Origin: Planctomycetota bacterium
GTDB taxonomy: Bacteria; Planctomycetota; Brocadiia; Brocadiales; Brocadiaceae
Assembly: GCA_016873165.1 (NCBI GenBank)
Contig: VGXV01000003.1
Span: forward strand, 79,679-143,678
Reading direction: 5' to 3'
Length of the DNA: 64,000 nucleotides
Under the pieces are notes generated by a model that did not search any database, was not told the DNA's origin, and saw nothing but the letters and a program-made list of their open reading frames with translations. How positions within the stretch are numbered: position 1 is the first letter of the stretch; the number at the start of each line of letters is the position of its first letter. Both the position numbers and the translations under genes were made by a program. Of the stretch, positions 8,624 through 17,285 are shown one piece after another.

Positions 8624-11464
8624 TTACTCCCAAAGGTTCATCAGGAAATCCTTCATAACCTCTACCTGTTCTTCAGGCGTTCCCGGGATATAGTCCTGAA
8701 ATTCTCCTTCCCTGAAAAATTTCGGCATTTTTGTTCCCGGCTGGATCGATTGCGGATCCAAAAGCCACCTTTTAATCCATTCCGGTTTAAGTCTTTTCTT
8801 TGCAAGCATAAGATCAGGCGCCCAATCAGCAGGTTCTCCTTCCGGCATTTTGCTGCCCCTTATGTGACATTGCAGACAATGAACATTTTCCGATTCAAAC
8901 AGGTTCTTTGCCGCTGCAAGATATCCCGGATATGCCTTCTCCTTTTTCTCTATATACCCTTTTTGTGTTTCTTCGATAAAATCGTAAGGGTATTGTTCAT
9001 CATCCTTCGCTGCGAGAAATATCGCAAGTTTGGTTGCATCATTAACCGACATGCCAAACGTCGGCATTTTTACGTCAAGCCACGGCCTGAGATCAAAGGG
9101 TTCTTTTAAAAATTCGAACGCCCATTCGGATTGCACTTTCCTGCCTTCTCCATATAACAACGGAGGCGCAAAGACCCTTGCCTCTTCAGGCATTATGCCT
9201 TTTGCATCCACATGATGCTCGATAATCGAATTTGCCAGTTCAATTTCCGGTGTTTTCTCCTGCCTTGCGATATCTTCTTCCGCAAGAAACACCACCTCTC
9301 CCGCCTTATGTCCGTATCGCTCGTTATCCTCCATTAACTGGAAATAAATGCCATCGTCCTCCTGTATTTTTACCATGCCGGAAAGTTCTATGCCGTCGTT
9401 AAGATATACCCTGTCCAGATCAAACTGATGGCACCCGGAGCAATTATATTTTCCAAGTATCTTTTTGCCTTCAGCGATTGCCTTTTGCCTGCCTGATAGC
9501 TTTGCAATATATTTTTCCGGCAATTTCTCTTCCTTTAAACCGGTAAGCAATACAACCAGCGCTTCTATTTGTTCCTGAGACAATTCAAAGTCGGGCATCT
9601 TCAGGCGGTCTTCCTGTTTCTTGTACTTTCCTTCATCAAACTGCCTTGGGTTCTGCAGCTTTGCCTTCAGCCATGACCTTCTTGCCTCTCCGATATTTTC
9701 CGTGTAATGTTTTAACCCGGCCTCACCCAATATCTTTTTTTCTAAAAGCCCAAAATCAAACAGATGTATATGTTTTGATCCGATGTCTGACAACTCTGTC
9801 CCAATCTTCCCTGATCCTTCCATGCCTGTAATTTCATGGCAGCCGAAGCATCCGTACCTTTTTATCAGCGCTTCTCCCAAAACTGCTTTATCCTTATCTG
9901 TTAACCATGCAACATTTTTTGATTCATCCTCCGCAGAAGGTTGTTTTGTTTTCTTCAATAAATATCCGGCAATGAGACGGGCATCCGCCTCTTCAACCCT
10001 GAAATTTGGCATCCTTGTGCGGGGTTCTTTTTCTTTTGGATTGAGAATCCACTCAACAAAATACGTATCGAGCATCTTTTCTCCTATCCTGGCCAGATTC
10101 GGGGCAAACGTTTTTCCCTTATCTTTTTCGTAACTATGGCATGCCAGACATCCTATTTGTTCAAAAAGGAAATCGCCCTGCTCATATTCTTCCCCGGTAA
10201 GTTGTATAATTTCATCATTATTTTCCCCGCCATTATCCGCATGCTGCCATAAATATGCCGCTATTGCACGGGATTCTTCCTCCGACAACCTGAAATTCGG
10301 CATCATGGTGGTTGGCCGGAATCCCTTTGGATTTCTTATCCAGTCCGTTATCCATTCCGGTTTTACCTTGTTTTTGATGTTTCGCAAACTTGGGCCGATA
10401 ATTCTATTCTTATATTCATCAGAACCTTTTGTTTCATGGCAACCATGGCAACCAAGCTCATCAAATAACGTTTTCCCACTCCAAAGCAAATCCGCGCCTT
10501 TCACCTCTCTCCCCTTATTATGGCATCGAATGCAGGAAGCCTGCGCGCCTTTTCCCCGATATATCGGAGTGAGCCAGTATTCAACTTCGCCATGCGCCTT
10601 TTTTACTCCTGATGTGGCGCTTGACTGCCCTTCATGGCATAAAACACAGCCAAATTTCTCCGGAGGATGGTTCCCAAGATATAATTGCCTGTCAGGATGG
10701 CTTGCGTATGGCTGTTCATCGGAAACACTTTCTGATGTGTTTATGCCGACATGACATGACATACATCGGTCAACTATGTTGATATCTTCCAAATAGGTTT
10801 GATACACCTGAAGTCCGGGCCGTGTGGTTTCGAGTTTTTTCAGCCTGTCTTTGCCATGTTCCATGCCTGCCGTGTATGAATCCAGTTCATTTGTATATAG
10901 GGTAATGTCTTTTTTCAATTCTCCCAGCTTTGCCCTGATTGACACAAGTTGGTGCTCAAATCCCTTCAGTTTCAGGGCATGATCTTCATTTTCTTCTTCC
11001 AGCGCCCATATTTCTTTCTTAATGTGTTCATTCTGTGTTTTTCCATAGAGATACTCTTTCTCCATCGTTTCATTTCTCGCTACGACCGACAGAAATCTCA
11101 ATGATTCAACATCTTTTTCTACGCGCTTTTCTTCCGCTAACAGTTTTTTATACTCTTCCTGAACCGAAGGTGTGAGAAAGGCATTATGCGCATTTTTTAA
11201 CTTTTCTTTTGTTTCCGTATATTTCTTTTGTATTTCGGGACTTTCAAAAAGGGCGAGAGATTGTTCATATTCTTCCCTTACTTTTTCGTATTCCAACTGA
11301 TAGAATTTTCTCTGATATTTTTTCCATGGCCTCCTGTCAACCACCTCATTCACCACCGCCCACAAGGTAACGGCAGCAAGGAGAAAGCTTGCCGCAGCAA
11401 AGACAGCAGAATAGGATTTTTCTTCTTCTCTTTTTTCTTTTTTCCGTTTTGTTCCTGTTTCCAT
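8624..11464 (-). CDS. Membrane-anchored octahaem c-type cytochrome of the bc complex operon
   Basis: The 946-residue protein has an N-terminal membrane helix (about 18-38), a long charged coiled coil (about 45-210), and eight CXXCH haem-attachment sites: CMSCH, CVLCH, CIRCH, CHGCH, CLACH, CFGCH, CSGCH and CLQCH, from about residue 233 to 860. Five segments downstream of haem sites carry MP[NDTK]F, the typical Met axial-ligand loop of class I cytochromes c (TMMPNF, TRMPNF, LKMPDF, VKMPTF, TKMPKF). The C-terminal part is therefore a string of monohaem modules, and the first three haems resemble a separate multihaem unit. It probably accepts electrons from the Rieske/cytochrome b core and passes them to soluble cytochromes. 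It is the last gene of the operon, 20 bp after the cytochrome b C-terminal subunit. Confidence 0.93.
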   Translation of the reverse strand: METGTKRKKEKREEEKSYSAVFAAASFLLAAVTLWAVVNEVVDRRPWKKYQRKFYQLEYEKVREEYEQSLALFESPEIQKKYTETKEKLKNAHNAFLTPSVQEEYKKLLAEEKRVEKDVESLRFLSVVARNETMEKEYLYGKTQNEHIKKEIWALEEENEDHALKLKGFEHQLVSIRAKLGELKKDITLYTNELDSYTAGMEHGKDRLKKLETTRPGLQVYQTYLEDINIVDRCMSCHVGINTSESVSDEQPYASHPDRQLYLGNHPPEKFGCVLCHEGQSSATSGVKKAHGEVEYWLTPIYRGKGAQASCIRCHNKGREVKGADLLWSGKTLFDELGCHGCHETKGSDEYKNRIIGPSLRNIKNKVKPEWITDWIRNPKGFRPTTMMPNFRLSEEESRAIAAYLWQHADNGGENNDEIIQLTGEEYEQGDFLFEQIGCLACHSYEKDKGKTFAPNLARIGEKMLDTYFVEWILNPKEKEPRTRMPNFRVEEADARLIAGYLLKKTKQPSAEDESKNVAWLTDKDKAVLGEALIKRYGCFGCHEITGMEGSGKIGTELSDIGSKHIHLFDFGLLEKKILGEAGLKHYTENIGEARRSWLKAKLQNPRQFDEGKYKKQEDRLKMPDFELSQEQIEALVVLLTGLKEEKLPEKYIAKLSGRQKAIAEGKKILGKYNCSGCHQFDLDRVYLNDGIELSGMVKIQEDDGIYFQLMEDNERYGHKAGEVVFLAEEDIARQEKTPEIELANSIIEHHVDAKGIMPEEARVFAPPLLYGEGRKVQSEWAFEFLKEPFDLRPWLDVKMPTFGMSVNDATKLAIFLAAKDDEQYPYDFIEETQKGYIEKKEKAYPGYLAAAKNLFESENVHCLQCHIRGSKMPEGEPADWAPDLMLAKKRLKPEWIKRWLLDPQSIQPGTKMPKFFREGEFQDYIPGTPEEQVEVMKDFLMNLWE

Positions 11465-11484
11465 ACAAATGCTTCTTTAAAAAA

Positions 11485-12318
11485 TTATATATTAAACCAC
11501 GGAGTTACCCAGATATATTTTATGTGAAACACCAATCGCAAGCATACCTTTATCGGAAGCGCCATCATACAAAGGAAAAGAAAAGCCACCATGGTATATT
11601 TAACAAACCCAAGTTTTTCTATTGCCACACTCTTTCTGCTTTTTAGAAGGCGATAAGGGAGGGATATTCCGGAATAAAAATAACCAAATAACACCGCTCC
11701 GCCAATAATGAAACCCATAAAAGAATTTGATTTTACTCCAATAAAGCTGGTCAGGTCATAATTTGTTTCCGCAACTACCCGATGCGGGTCCCATTCCTGC
11801 CATGGCCAAAACCACAACCAGCCTGGTCCCCGCATAAATACCCCTACGATGATCAAGAGTATCCATAATACGTGAAATCCGAAACAAAAGGTCAGCATCG
11901 CAAGTTTTCTTTCCTTAAAGGTATAATACCCATTCCCCTTTGGATTAAAATCCACATAAGGAATCACCATTAATCCGGCAATTATCAGCATCGGAAAAAC
12001 AACTCCGGCAATCCAGGGATCAAAATAAACGAGCATTTCCTGCAATCCCAGAAAATACCAGGGCGCCTTTGCAGGATTCGGAGTCATGGTAGGGTCGGAA
12101 AGCTCTTCAAGAGGGGCGTCAAACAGGATCGACCAAACAATAAGCACTATTGTGCAAATAATTGCCGCCAGAAGCTCTTTTCTCATCAGGTAAGGCCATG
12201 TGGCTATTTCGTTTTCCGAAATATCACTGTCTTTTTCTTTGGCAAACGTCTTGCCTTTTATAAAGGCAAGGGCGCGATATCTGCCTTTCTTTTCTTTATT
12301 TTCCTCGCTATTTTCCAT
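11485..12318 (-). CDS. Cytochrome b C-terminal half (subunit IV/PetD-like)
   Basis: The 277-residue membrane protein has hydrophobic helices at about 48-66, 102-122, 140-162, 195-212 and 232-250. It carries the quinol-site region as TPNPAKAPWYFLGLQEML, the equivalent of the PEWY loop; the acidic Glu before WY is replaced here by Ala-Pro (KAPWY), as in several split-cytochrome-b complexes. It pairs with the N-terminal half encoded at 14382 to make a complete bc1/b6f-like cytochrome b. An unusual hydrophilic N-terminus of about 40 residues precedes the first helix. It is separated from the oxidoreductase gene by 176 bp of dispersed repeat, so read-through across that repeat is needed if the operon is one transcript. 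Confidence 0.92.
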   Translation of the reverse strand: MENSEENKEKKGRYRALAFIKGKTFAKEKDSDISENEIATWPYLMRKELLAAIICTIVLIVWSILFDAPLEELSDPTMTPNPAKAPWYFLGLQEMLVYFDPWIAGVVFPMLIIAGLMVIPYVDFNPKGNGYYTFKERKLAMLTFCFGFHVLWILLIIVGVFMRGPGWLWFWPWQEWDPHRVVAETNYDLTSFIGVKSNSFMGFIIGGAVLFGYFYSGISLPYRLLKSRKSVAIEKLGFVKYTMVAFLFLCMMALPIKVCLRLVFHIKYIWVTPWFNI

Positions 12319-12348
12319 ATCTCTTAAACTTTTTCTATTTTAATGTTT

Positions 12349-12490
12349 AGGAATTTCAAAGTTTTTCATTATGCCCTTAACACACCCCTAACCCCTCTCA
12401 AGAGGGGAATTGTAGAAGTCCCCTCTTGAGAGGGGATTTAGGGGTGGGTAAAAAGTCGTTGGATTTTGTCTTTTAAAAACCCAACCTAAT
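12349..12490. repeat. CCCCTCCC-type dispersed repeat inside the respiratory operon
   Basis: It begins AGGAATTTCAAAGTTTTTC, contains CCCCTCTTGAGAGGGG hairpins, and ends AAAACCCAACCTAAT. It is the inverted partner of 8406-8575 and lies between the GltD-like gene and the cytochrome b C-terminal gene. It could attenuate or process the operon mRNA. Confidence 0.85.
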
Positions 12491-12494
12491 TCAT

Positions 12495-14204
12495 TTAACC
12501 TTCTGAATAGGCAAACCGTTTCATGGTAATCGCTCCCACAGGGCAACGCTTAACACACAAACCGCATCGTATGCATTTTTCTTCATCAATAATCATTGCC
12601 GCATCCCAATCTTCAGAGATGTCATCTTCGTCATGGCGAGAGTTCTGCATTGAAACATTTTCACGTGAAACCATCGATATGCAGTTGTAAGGGCAGACAT
12701 CGATACAGCCGCCGCATAACACGCATTTTTCATCGATAAAGATATTAAAATGGCAAAGCAGGCAGCGGTTTGCCTCTTTCAGGGCATTTTCCCTGGATAA
12801 ACCAAGTTCTGATTCGGCATCGAAGCATCCCCGGTCGTCCAGGGGAAGCGATTCCTGATGTTGCCTGGGCACAACTTCATAATTGGAAACTCTTTTTGAA
12901 GGATTTTGTGATTTATAATGAAATTGGAATCCTTCTTTTTCCCGATTTGTCAGGTACGTATGTATAGCGCTGGCCGCTTTTCTTCCGTCGGCAATTACCT
13001 CGATCACGTTTCGTGGTCCCGTTACGCAGTCTCCCCCCGCAAAGGCACCCCTTCGGGATGTCATACCGGTCTCTCCGTCAATCAAGGGCATTCCCCACTT
13101 GTTAACTTTTATGCCAAATCGATCTGAAAGAAAAGTGATATCCGGCGCCTGCCCAATAGCAGGAATAACCATATCCACAGACATGGTAAAATTGCTTCCT
13201 TCAATAGTTTCCGGGCGGCGGCGTCCAGGCGCATCAGGTTCACCAAGCTTATTCTTAACACATTCCATATGTGTTGCAATTCCGTTTTGTCCTGTTAATT
13301 TGACGGGAGAAGTCAGGTAAAGCATTGTAATGCCTTCTTCCTCCGCCATGCGAACTTCAATTTCTCCGGCAGGCATTTCTTCCCTGCTTCGGCGATACAC
13401 AATCGACACCTCGCTTGCGCCCAGGCGCAGAGACGAACGCGCGCAATCGATCGCAGTAAAACCTCCGCCGATTACCACTATTTTTTTCGGAACGCTTTTT
13501 ATTATTCCAAGATTGGTGTCTTTCATAAAAGAAACGCCATGCATTACCCCTCCCAATTCTTCTCCGGGAATATCCATGCGGGAAGATTTATGGGCTCCGG
13601 TTGCGATATAAACAGCATCGAAGGAATTTAAGAGTTCATCAAACTTTTCCGGAGCGTCGACGGGAGTGTTTAAAAGAATTTCAACGCCAAATCCCTTTAT
13701 CCAGTTGATAGAATCTTCAATTATGGCGCGCGGAAGGCGATAGGGGGGAATTCCTACTTGAAGCATGCCGCCCGCAACCGACAGCGCTTCATATATGATA
13801 GCATCATGTCCCTTTACCGCTAAATCATGGGCTGCTGCCAGGCCGCATGGGCCTGAACCAATAATTGCAATTCGTTTGCCGGTTTTTCTGACGACCACTT
13901 TTTTCTGAGGAAATTTATTGACGGAAAAATCCGCGGCGCTTCTTTTCAGCGAACATATGGAAATGGGGGAATCAATAACCCCTCTCCTGCATGCGGTTTC
14001 GCAAGGATGGGTACAAACCCTGCCGAGGATATGGGGAAAGAGATTTGCCATGGTATTAAGGAGCAGTGATGAATCGAAATTCCCCACAACGATACGTTCT
14101 ATGTAATTCATCGCGGGTGTATTGACGGGACACGCGTATTGGCAATTGATATTTTGCCGAAACCAATGATCATCTGCCCTGACAATCGTATATTTCATGG
14201 CCAC
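12495..14204 (-). CDS. GltD-like NAD(P)/FAD oxidoreductase with N- and C-terminal Fe-S cluster sites
   Basis: The 569-residue protein is organised like the glutamate synthase small subunit / NfnB-type flavoproteins. It has an N-terminal Fe-S domain (CQYACPVNTP, VCTHPCETACRRG), an FAD-binding Rossmann site (IIGSGPCGLAAAHDLAVKGH), an NAD(P) site (VVIGGGFTAIDCARSSLRLG), and the FAD signature GGDCVTGPRNVIEVIADGRK. A C-terminal two-cluster ferredoxin module follows (CVLCGGCIDVCPYNC, CIRCGLCVKRCPVG). Its place inside a Rieske/cytochrome b operon suggests electron exchange between pyridine nucleotide or ferredoxin and the quinone pool at the bc complex (inference). The open frame starts at GTG 14204, overlapping the stop of the 50-aa peptide as TAGTG; an ATG at 14198 is better spaced (10 nt) from AAGGAG and is an equally good start. 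Confidence 0.93.
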   Translation of the reverse strand: MAMKYTIVRADDHWFRQNINCQYACPVNTPAMNYIERIVVGNFDSSLLLNTMANLFPHILGRVCTHPCETACRRGVIDSPISICSLKRSAADFSVNKFPQKKVVVRKTGKRIAIIGSGPCGLAAAHDLAVKGHDAIIYEALSVAGGMLQVGIPPYRLPRAIIEDSINWIKGFGVEILLNTPVDAPEKFDELLNSFDAVYIATGAHKSSRMDIPGEELGGVMHGVSFMKDTNLGIIKSVPKKIVVIGGGFTAIDCARSSLRLGASEVSIVYRRSREEMPAGEIEVRMAEEEGITMLYLTSPVKLTGQNGIATHMECVKNKLGEPDAPGRRRPETIEGSNFTMSVDMVIPAIGQAPDITFLSDRFGIKVNKWGMPLIDGETGMTSRRGAFAGGDCVTGPRNVIEVIADGRKAASAIHTYLTNREKEGFQFHYKSQNPSKRVSNYEVVPRQHQESLPLDDRGCFDAESELGLSRENALKEANRCLLCHFNIFIDEKCVLCGGCIDVCPYNCISMVSRENVSMQNSRHDEDDISEDWDAAMIIDEEKCIRCGLCVKRCPVGAITMKRFAYSEG

Positions 14205-14356
14205 TATTCTCCTTTTTGACGTTCTTCCTGTTTTGGCCTGCTATCGTTCCTGAATGCCTGCTGAAAGGTGATAAAAGAGAAGAAGCACAGCAAAAAGATC
14301 AATGCCACAATGGGAATGTTATCCGGTTTAGTTATAATTGCCCATATATTTTCCAT
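14204..14356 (-). CDS. 50-residue single-helix membrane peptide in the bc operon
   Basis: A short frame, ATG at 14356 to TAG at 14204, encodes 50 residues: MENIWAIITKPDNIPIVALI, then a hydrophobic stretch FLLCFFSFITF, then a polar tail QQAFRNDSRPKQEERQKGE. It has one membrane helix (about 14-31) and a charged C-terminus. It is tightly packed: 25 bp after the cytochrome b gene, and its stop overlaps the GTG of the oxidoreductase gene. The same-strand position and translational-coupling geometry support expression. It probably acts as a small structural subunit or as the membrane anchor for the oxidoreductase, like the small subunits of b6f and bc1 complexes. I do not recognise a named family. 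Confidence 0.72.
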   Translation of the reverse strand: MENIWAIITKPDNIPIVALIFLLCFFSFITFQQAFRNDSRPKQEERQKGE

Positions 14357-14381
14357 GATTTGAAATCTTTAAATAACACTA

Positions 14382-15209
14382 TCAAAGAGGCCCTGATATG
14401 CCGCCATCTTTGCGAATTCGCCAGAAATGCACCATCATAAATATGCTGATAATTAATGGAAGCCCAATGCAATGCCATACGTATGCCCTTAATAGCGCAT
14501 TGCCGCCAACCAGTGAGCCTCCCAGAAGGGCGAAACGGATGTCGTTGTGCGAAGTCATTCCCAATTGTTCCCCGAAAGGCCCTTCATGACCTAATAATGG
14601 CGTAGAACGCGCCATGTTCGTTCCGACCGTAACCGCCCAGAATCCCAACTGATCCCACGTAAGCAAATACCCGGTAAAGCTCAGGAGAAGGGTAACAACC
14701 AGAAGAACGACTCCGACACACCAGTTAAATTCTCTTGGGGGTTTATACGAACCCGTTGCAAAAACACGGAACATATGCAGCCATACGGTGATCACCATCA
14801 AATGTGCTGCCCACCGATGGAGATTCCTCAGCAATGCCCCGAACGGCACCTGATATTCAAGATCTTTTACATCCCAGTATGCGTCATGAACGGTGGGACG
14901 ATAATAAAACATCAATAATATGCCGGTAGCCGTAAGCACTAAAAACAGGAAAAAGCTGATGCCGCCCATGCACCATGTAAACTTAAATTGAGGGGCATGC
15001 CTTTTTACCTTTGCGGGATGCAGATGGAGGAATACATTGGAAATAATCTTTAACGTTCTGTTTTTAGGGGTATCGGCAAGGCCATGCCTGAAAACGGACT
15101 CCCATACCTTCGATTGAAACACCATACTGAAGCATGCGCCAAGCAGACCTTTTTCTTTTGCTAGTTTTTTGTATTTTGTGAAAAATGTGTCTTTCTGCTG
15201 ATTTTCCAT
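14382..15209 (-). CDS. Cytochrome b N-terminal half (b6-like), four-helix di-haem core
   Basis: The 275-residue protein has four core helices. The haem-ligand histidines are visible in two helices: [19 protein letters not shown] (helix B) and [20 protein letters not shown] (helix D). The Qo-site helix region is [21 protein letters not shown] hydrophilic N-terminus of about 70 residues precedes helix A. It is the quinol-oxidising and quinone-reducing core of the complex with the Rieske protein and the C-terminal half at 11485. It starts 1 bp after the Rieske stop codon, so the two are almost certainly translated together. Confidence 0.94.
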   Translation of the reverse strand: MENQQKDTFFTKYKKLAKEKGLLGACFSMVFQSKVWESVFRHGLADTPKNRTLKIISNVFLHLHPAKVKRHAPQFKFTWCMGGISFFLFLVLTATGILLMFYYRPTVHDAYWDVKDLEYQVPFGALLRNLHRWAAHLMVITVWLHMFRVFATGSYKPPREFNWCVGVVLLVVTLLLSFTGYLLTWDQLGFWAVTVGTNMARSTPLLGHEGPFGEQLGMTSHNDIRFALLGGSLVGGNALLRAYVWHCIGLPLIISIFMMVHFWRIRKDGGISGPL

Positions 15210-15210
15210 A

Positions 15211-15717
15211 TTATACCTTTAAAAAAGCCCCCGGTTTGTCCCATTCCCCCCGTTCACCTCTGAATCGGGCACTTTCATCGACAATAATTTGTCCATCGTC
15301 GCCCAATGCCACTTTAAAACGCTCCAATGGCCTCGGCGCGGGACCTTCTATATTAATTCCATCCGGGGTAAAACCGCTGCCATGGCATGGACATTTGAAT
15401 TTTCCTTCCGACGCAAGCCAGTTGGGCGTGCAGCCAAGATGTGTGCACTTTGCCTCAACAACATACAACTTATCCGCTTCTCTGACAATCCATACCCTGA
15501 ATTGTTTTTTGAATTTTTCGCTTACCCCCAATGTATATTGGGAAGGGAACCCGACTGAATAGCGCGTGGGAGGTTCGAAGATTGTTCTGGGGAAAAAGAA
15601 TCTGAGGATTGAGCCGGTTATTGTTGTCACAAATACCCCGATCAAACCCCAGCCTGCAAAGTAAAGAAATTTCCTGCGAGTTACCGGAGTTTTCGATTTT
15701 TCGACTGCTTCTAACAT
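15211..15717 (-). CDS. Rieske [2Fe-2S] protein of the bc complex
   Basis: The 168-residue protein has an N-terminal membrane anchor (about 14-38, [20 protein letters not shown]) preceded by basic residues as in Tat-type Rieske anchors (TRRKF). The cluster ligands are in CTHLGC and CPCHGSGF, the canonical Cys-His pairs of box 1 and box 2 including the disulfide cysteines. It transfers electrons from quinol to cytochrome c. It is the first gene of the operon; GGAGAGG precedes the ATG. The upstream 330 bp (15718-16047) should hold the promoter, but I see no convincing -35/-10 pair there. Confidence 0.95.
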   Translation of the reverse strand: MLEAVEKSKTPVTRRKFLYFAGWGLIGVFVTTITGSILRFFFPRTIFEPPTRYSVGFPSQYTLGVSEKFKKQFRVWIVREADKLYVVEAKCTHLGCTPNWLASEGKFKCPCHGSGFTPDGINIEGPAPRPLERFKVALGDDGQIIVDESARFRGERGEWDKPGAFLKV

Positions 15718-16047
15718 AACCTCTCCGGGCCTGTTAACAATACACTTTAGATTAAAAACTTAGAAAGAATCAATTATTTCTGTCATCGGTACTGTGTATA
15801 ATGAATGATAAATGAGAAAATGAGAAAGTCAACTGAATTTTTGAATCAGAAAAATGAACGACTCCGGATAGGCATCAAGACGTAAATTATGGCCGTCTTT
15901 TTTATTTTCCCAGGTCGAGTCGATTTTTTATAAAACGGCTTGCTTTCAGTACCTGAAACAACATAGACGTAAAGGTCAGGCTTTTTTTGAATCGCTTGCC
16001 CGCATTATTCAGGTTTTTCCTTGCATTTTAGGAATCATTTTCCGAAA
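15718..16047. other. Divergent intergenic region between the respiratory operon and the DUF4143 ATPase gene
   Basis: These 330 bp separate divergent genes and must carry promoters for both. The plus strand around 15935-16035 has a short open stretch (beginning KTACFQYLKQHRRKG) that looks like the decayed end of some gene, but it has no start and I do not recognise it. No strong palindrome or known regulatory site was found. Confidence 0.4.
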
Positions 16048-17229
16048 ATGCTATATATGTTGAAAAGATGGATTACCGGCAAACTTGAGCAAACAATGCG
16101 GCATACACCTGCCGTTGCCCTTCTTGGACCACGGCAAGTGGGCAAGACAACGCTTGCACAAACAATAGCTGAAAGTCGGCCAGCGCTCTACCTTGACCTT
16201 GAAGCCCCTGAAGATTTGTTGAAGCTGAGTGATCCTTCGGCGTTTTTGTCCCTGCATGCCGATAAGCTTGTCATCATGGATGAGATACAGCGTGCTCCTG
16301 ATTTATTTATGGTGTTACGGGGTCTGATAGACAAAAACAGGCGGGCGGGATGCAAAGGAGAGCAGTATCTTGTCCTTGGTTCAGCCTCCATGGATTTGAT
16401 CCGGCAATCCTCGGAGAGTCTCGCAGGGCGTATCTGCTATATCGAACTGACAGGCCTGAATGTGCTGGAAGTTCCCGCTGACAAGCCGAAAGATATCCAG
16501 AAATTATGGCTGCGCGGTGGATTCCCGGAAAGTTACCTGGCAGAAACAGATGCACTGGCTATGAACTGGCTTGAGAATCTGATCAGGACATATCTGGAAC
16601 GTGATGTGCCACAAATGGGGTTTCGGGTTCCGGCGGCACGACTGCGCAGACTCTGGACAATGCTTGCGCACTTGCAGGGCGAGCCGGTCAATTTTTCCAA
16701 ACTGGCAGGGAACCTGGAAGTCGATAGCAAGACAGTCGCCAACTATATTGATATTTTAGTCGATTTACTTCTCGTGCGCCGTCTTGAGCCGTGGTATGCC
16801 AATGTAAAAAAACGTCTCGTAAAATCACCGCACTTTTATATCCGTGACAGCGGCATCCTGCACAGGCTTCTTGGCATAAGAGACTACGATTCCCTCCTTT
16901 TCAATCCCGTCTTGGGTAAGAGTTGGGAAGGTTTTGTGATAGAAAACATCATGTCTGTTCTTCCCGGCATGGCAGAGGCTTATTTTTACCGTACAGCGGC
17001 AGGCGCGGAAATCGACTTGCTGCTAAAATTTTCCGACAGGGAATTGTGGGCTATAGAAATCAAAACCGGCATTGCTCCCAAAATCAAACAGGGGTTTCAT
17101 CTGGCATGCAAAGATGTAAAGGCAGTCCGAAAGTATATTGTCTACGGCGGCAATGATGAATTTCCCATTGAGAAGGACACGGTGGTGATTCCCCTGAAGA
17201 ATTTGCTGCTAAAGTTGCAGGATATGTAA
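16048..17229 (+). CDS. DUF4143 / AAA_14 family P-loop ATPase
   Basis: The family is recognised from its N-terminal AAA domain with Walker A GPRQVGKTTL, Walker B-like KLVIMDEIQRAPD, and VLGSASMDLIRQSSESLAGR. The typical DUF4143 C-terminal half follows (YLERDVPQMGF, SKTVANYIDILVDLLLVRRLEPWYAN, KSPHFYIRDSGILHRLLG, LLKFSDRELWAIEIKTG). The last motif is PD-(D/E)XK-like. The frame is open from a TTG at 16021; the ATG at 16048 (or 16057) is the more natural start, giving about 393 residues. These ATPases are common single genes in anaerobes and archaea, often mobile, with no settled function. It stands alone here. Confidence 0.88.
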   Translation: MLYMLKRWITGKLEQTMRHTPAVALLGPRQVGKTTLAQTIAESRPALYLDLEAPEDLLKLSDPSAFLSLHADKLVIMDEIQRAPDLFMVLRGLIDKNRRAGCKGEQYLVLGSASMDLIRQSSESLAGRICYIELTGLNVLEVPADKPKDIQKLWLRGGFPESYLAETDALAMNWLENLIRTYLERDVPQMGFRVPAARLRRLWTMLAHLQGEPVNFSKLAGNLEVDSKTVANYIDILVDLLLVRRLEPWYANVKKRLVKSPHFYIRDSGILHRLLGIRDYDSLLFNPVLGKSWEGFVIENIMSVLPGMAEAYFYRTAAGAEIDLLLKFSDRELWAIEIKTGIAPKIKQGFHLACKDVKAVRKYIVYGGNDEFPIEKDTVVIPLKNLLLKLQDM

Positions 17230-17285
17230 ATTATGCAAAGGCAAAAAAGATATTATTCCCAAATTCTGGAGCAAGCAGATGTGAT

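Noticed and set aside
8555..9109. 184-residue plus-strand frame at the end of the octahaem cytochrome gene
   Set aside because: It is antisense to the cytochrome reading frame, which has conserved CXXCH motifs in this interval.
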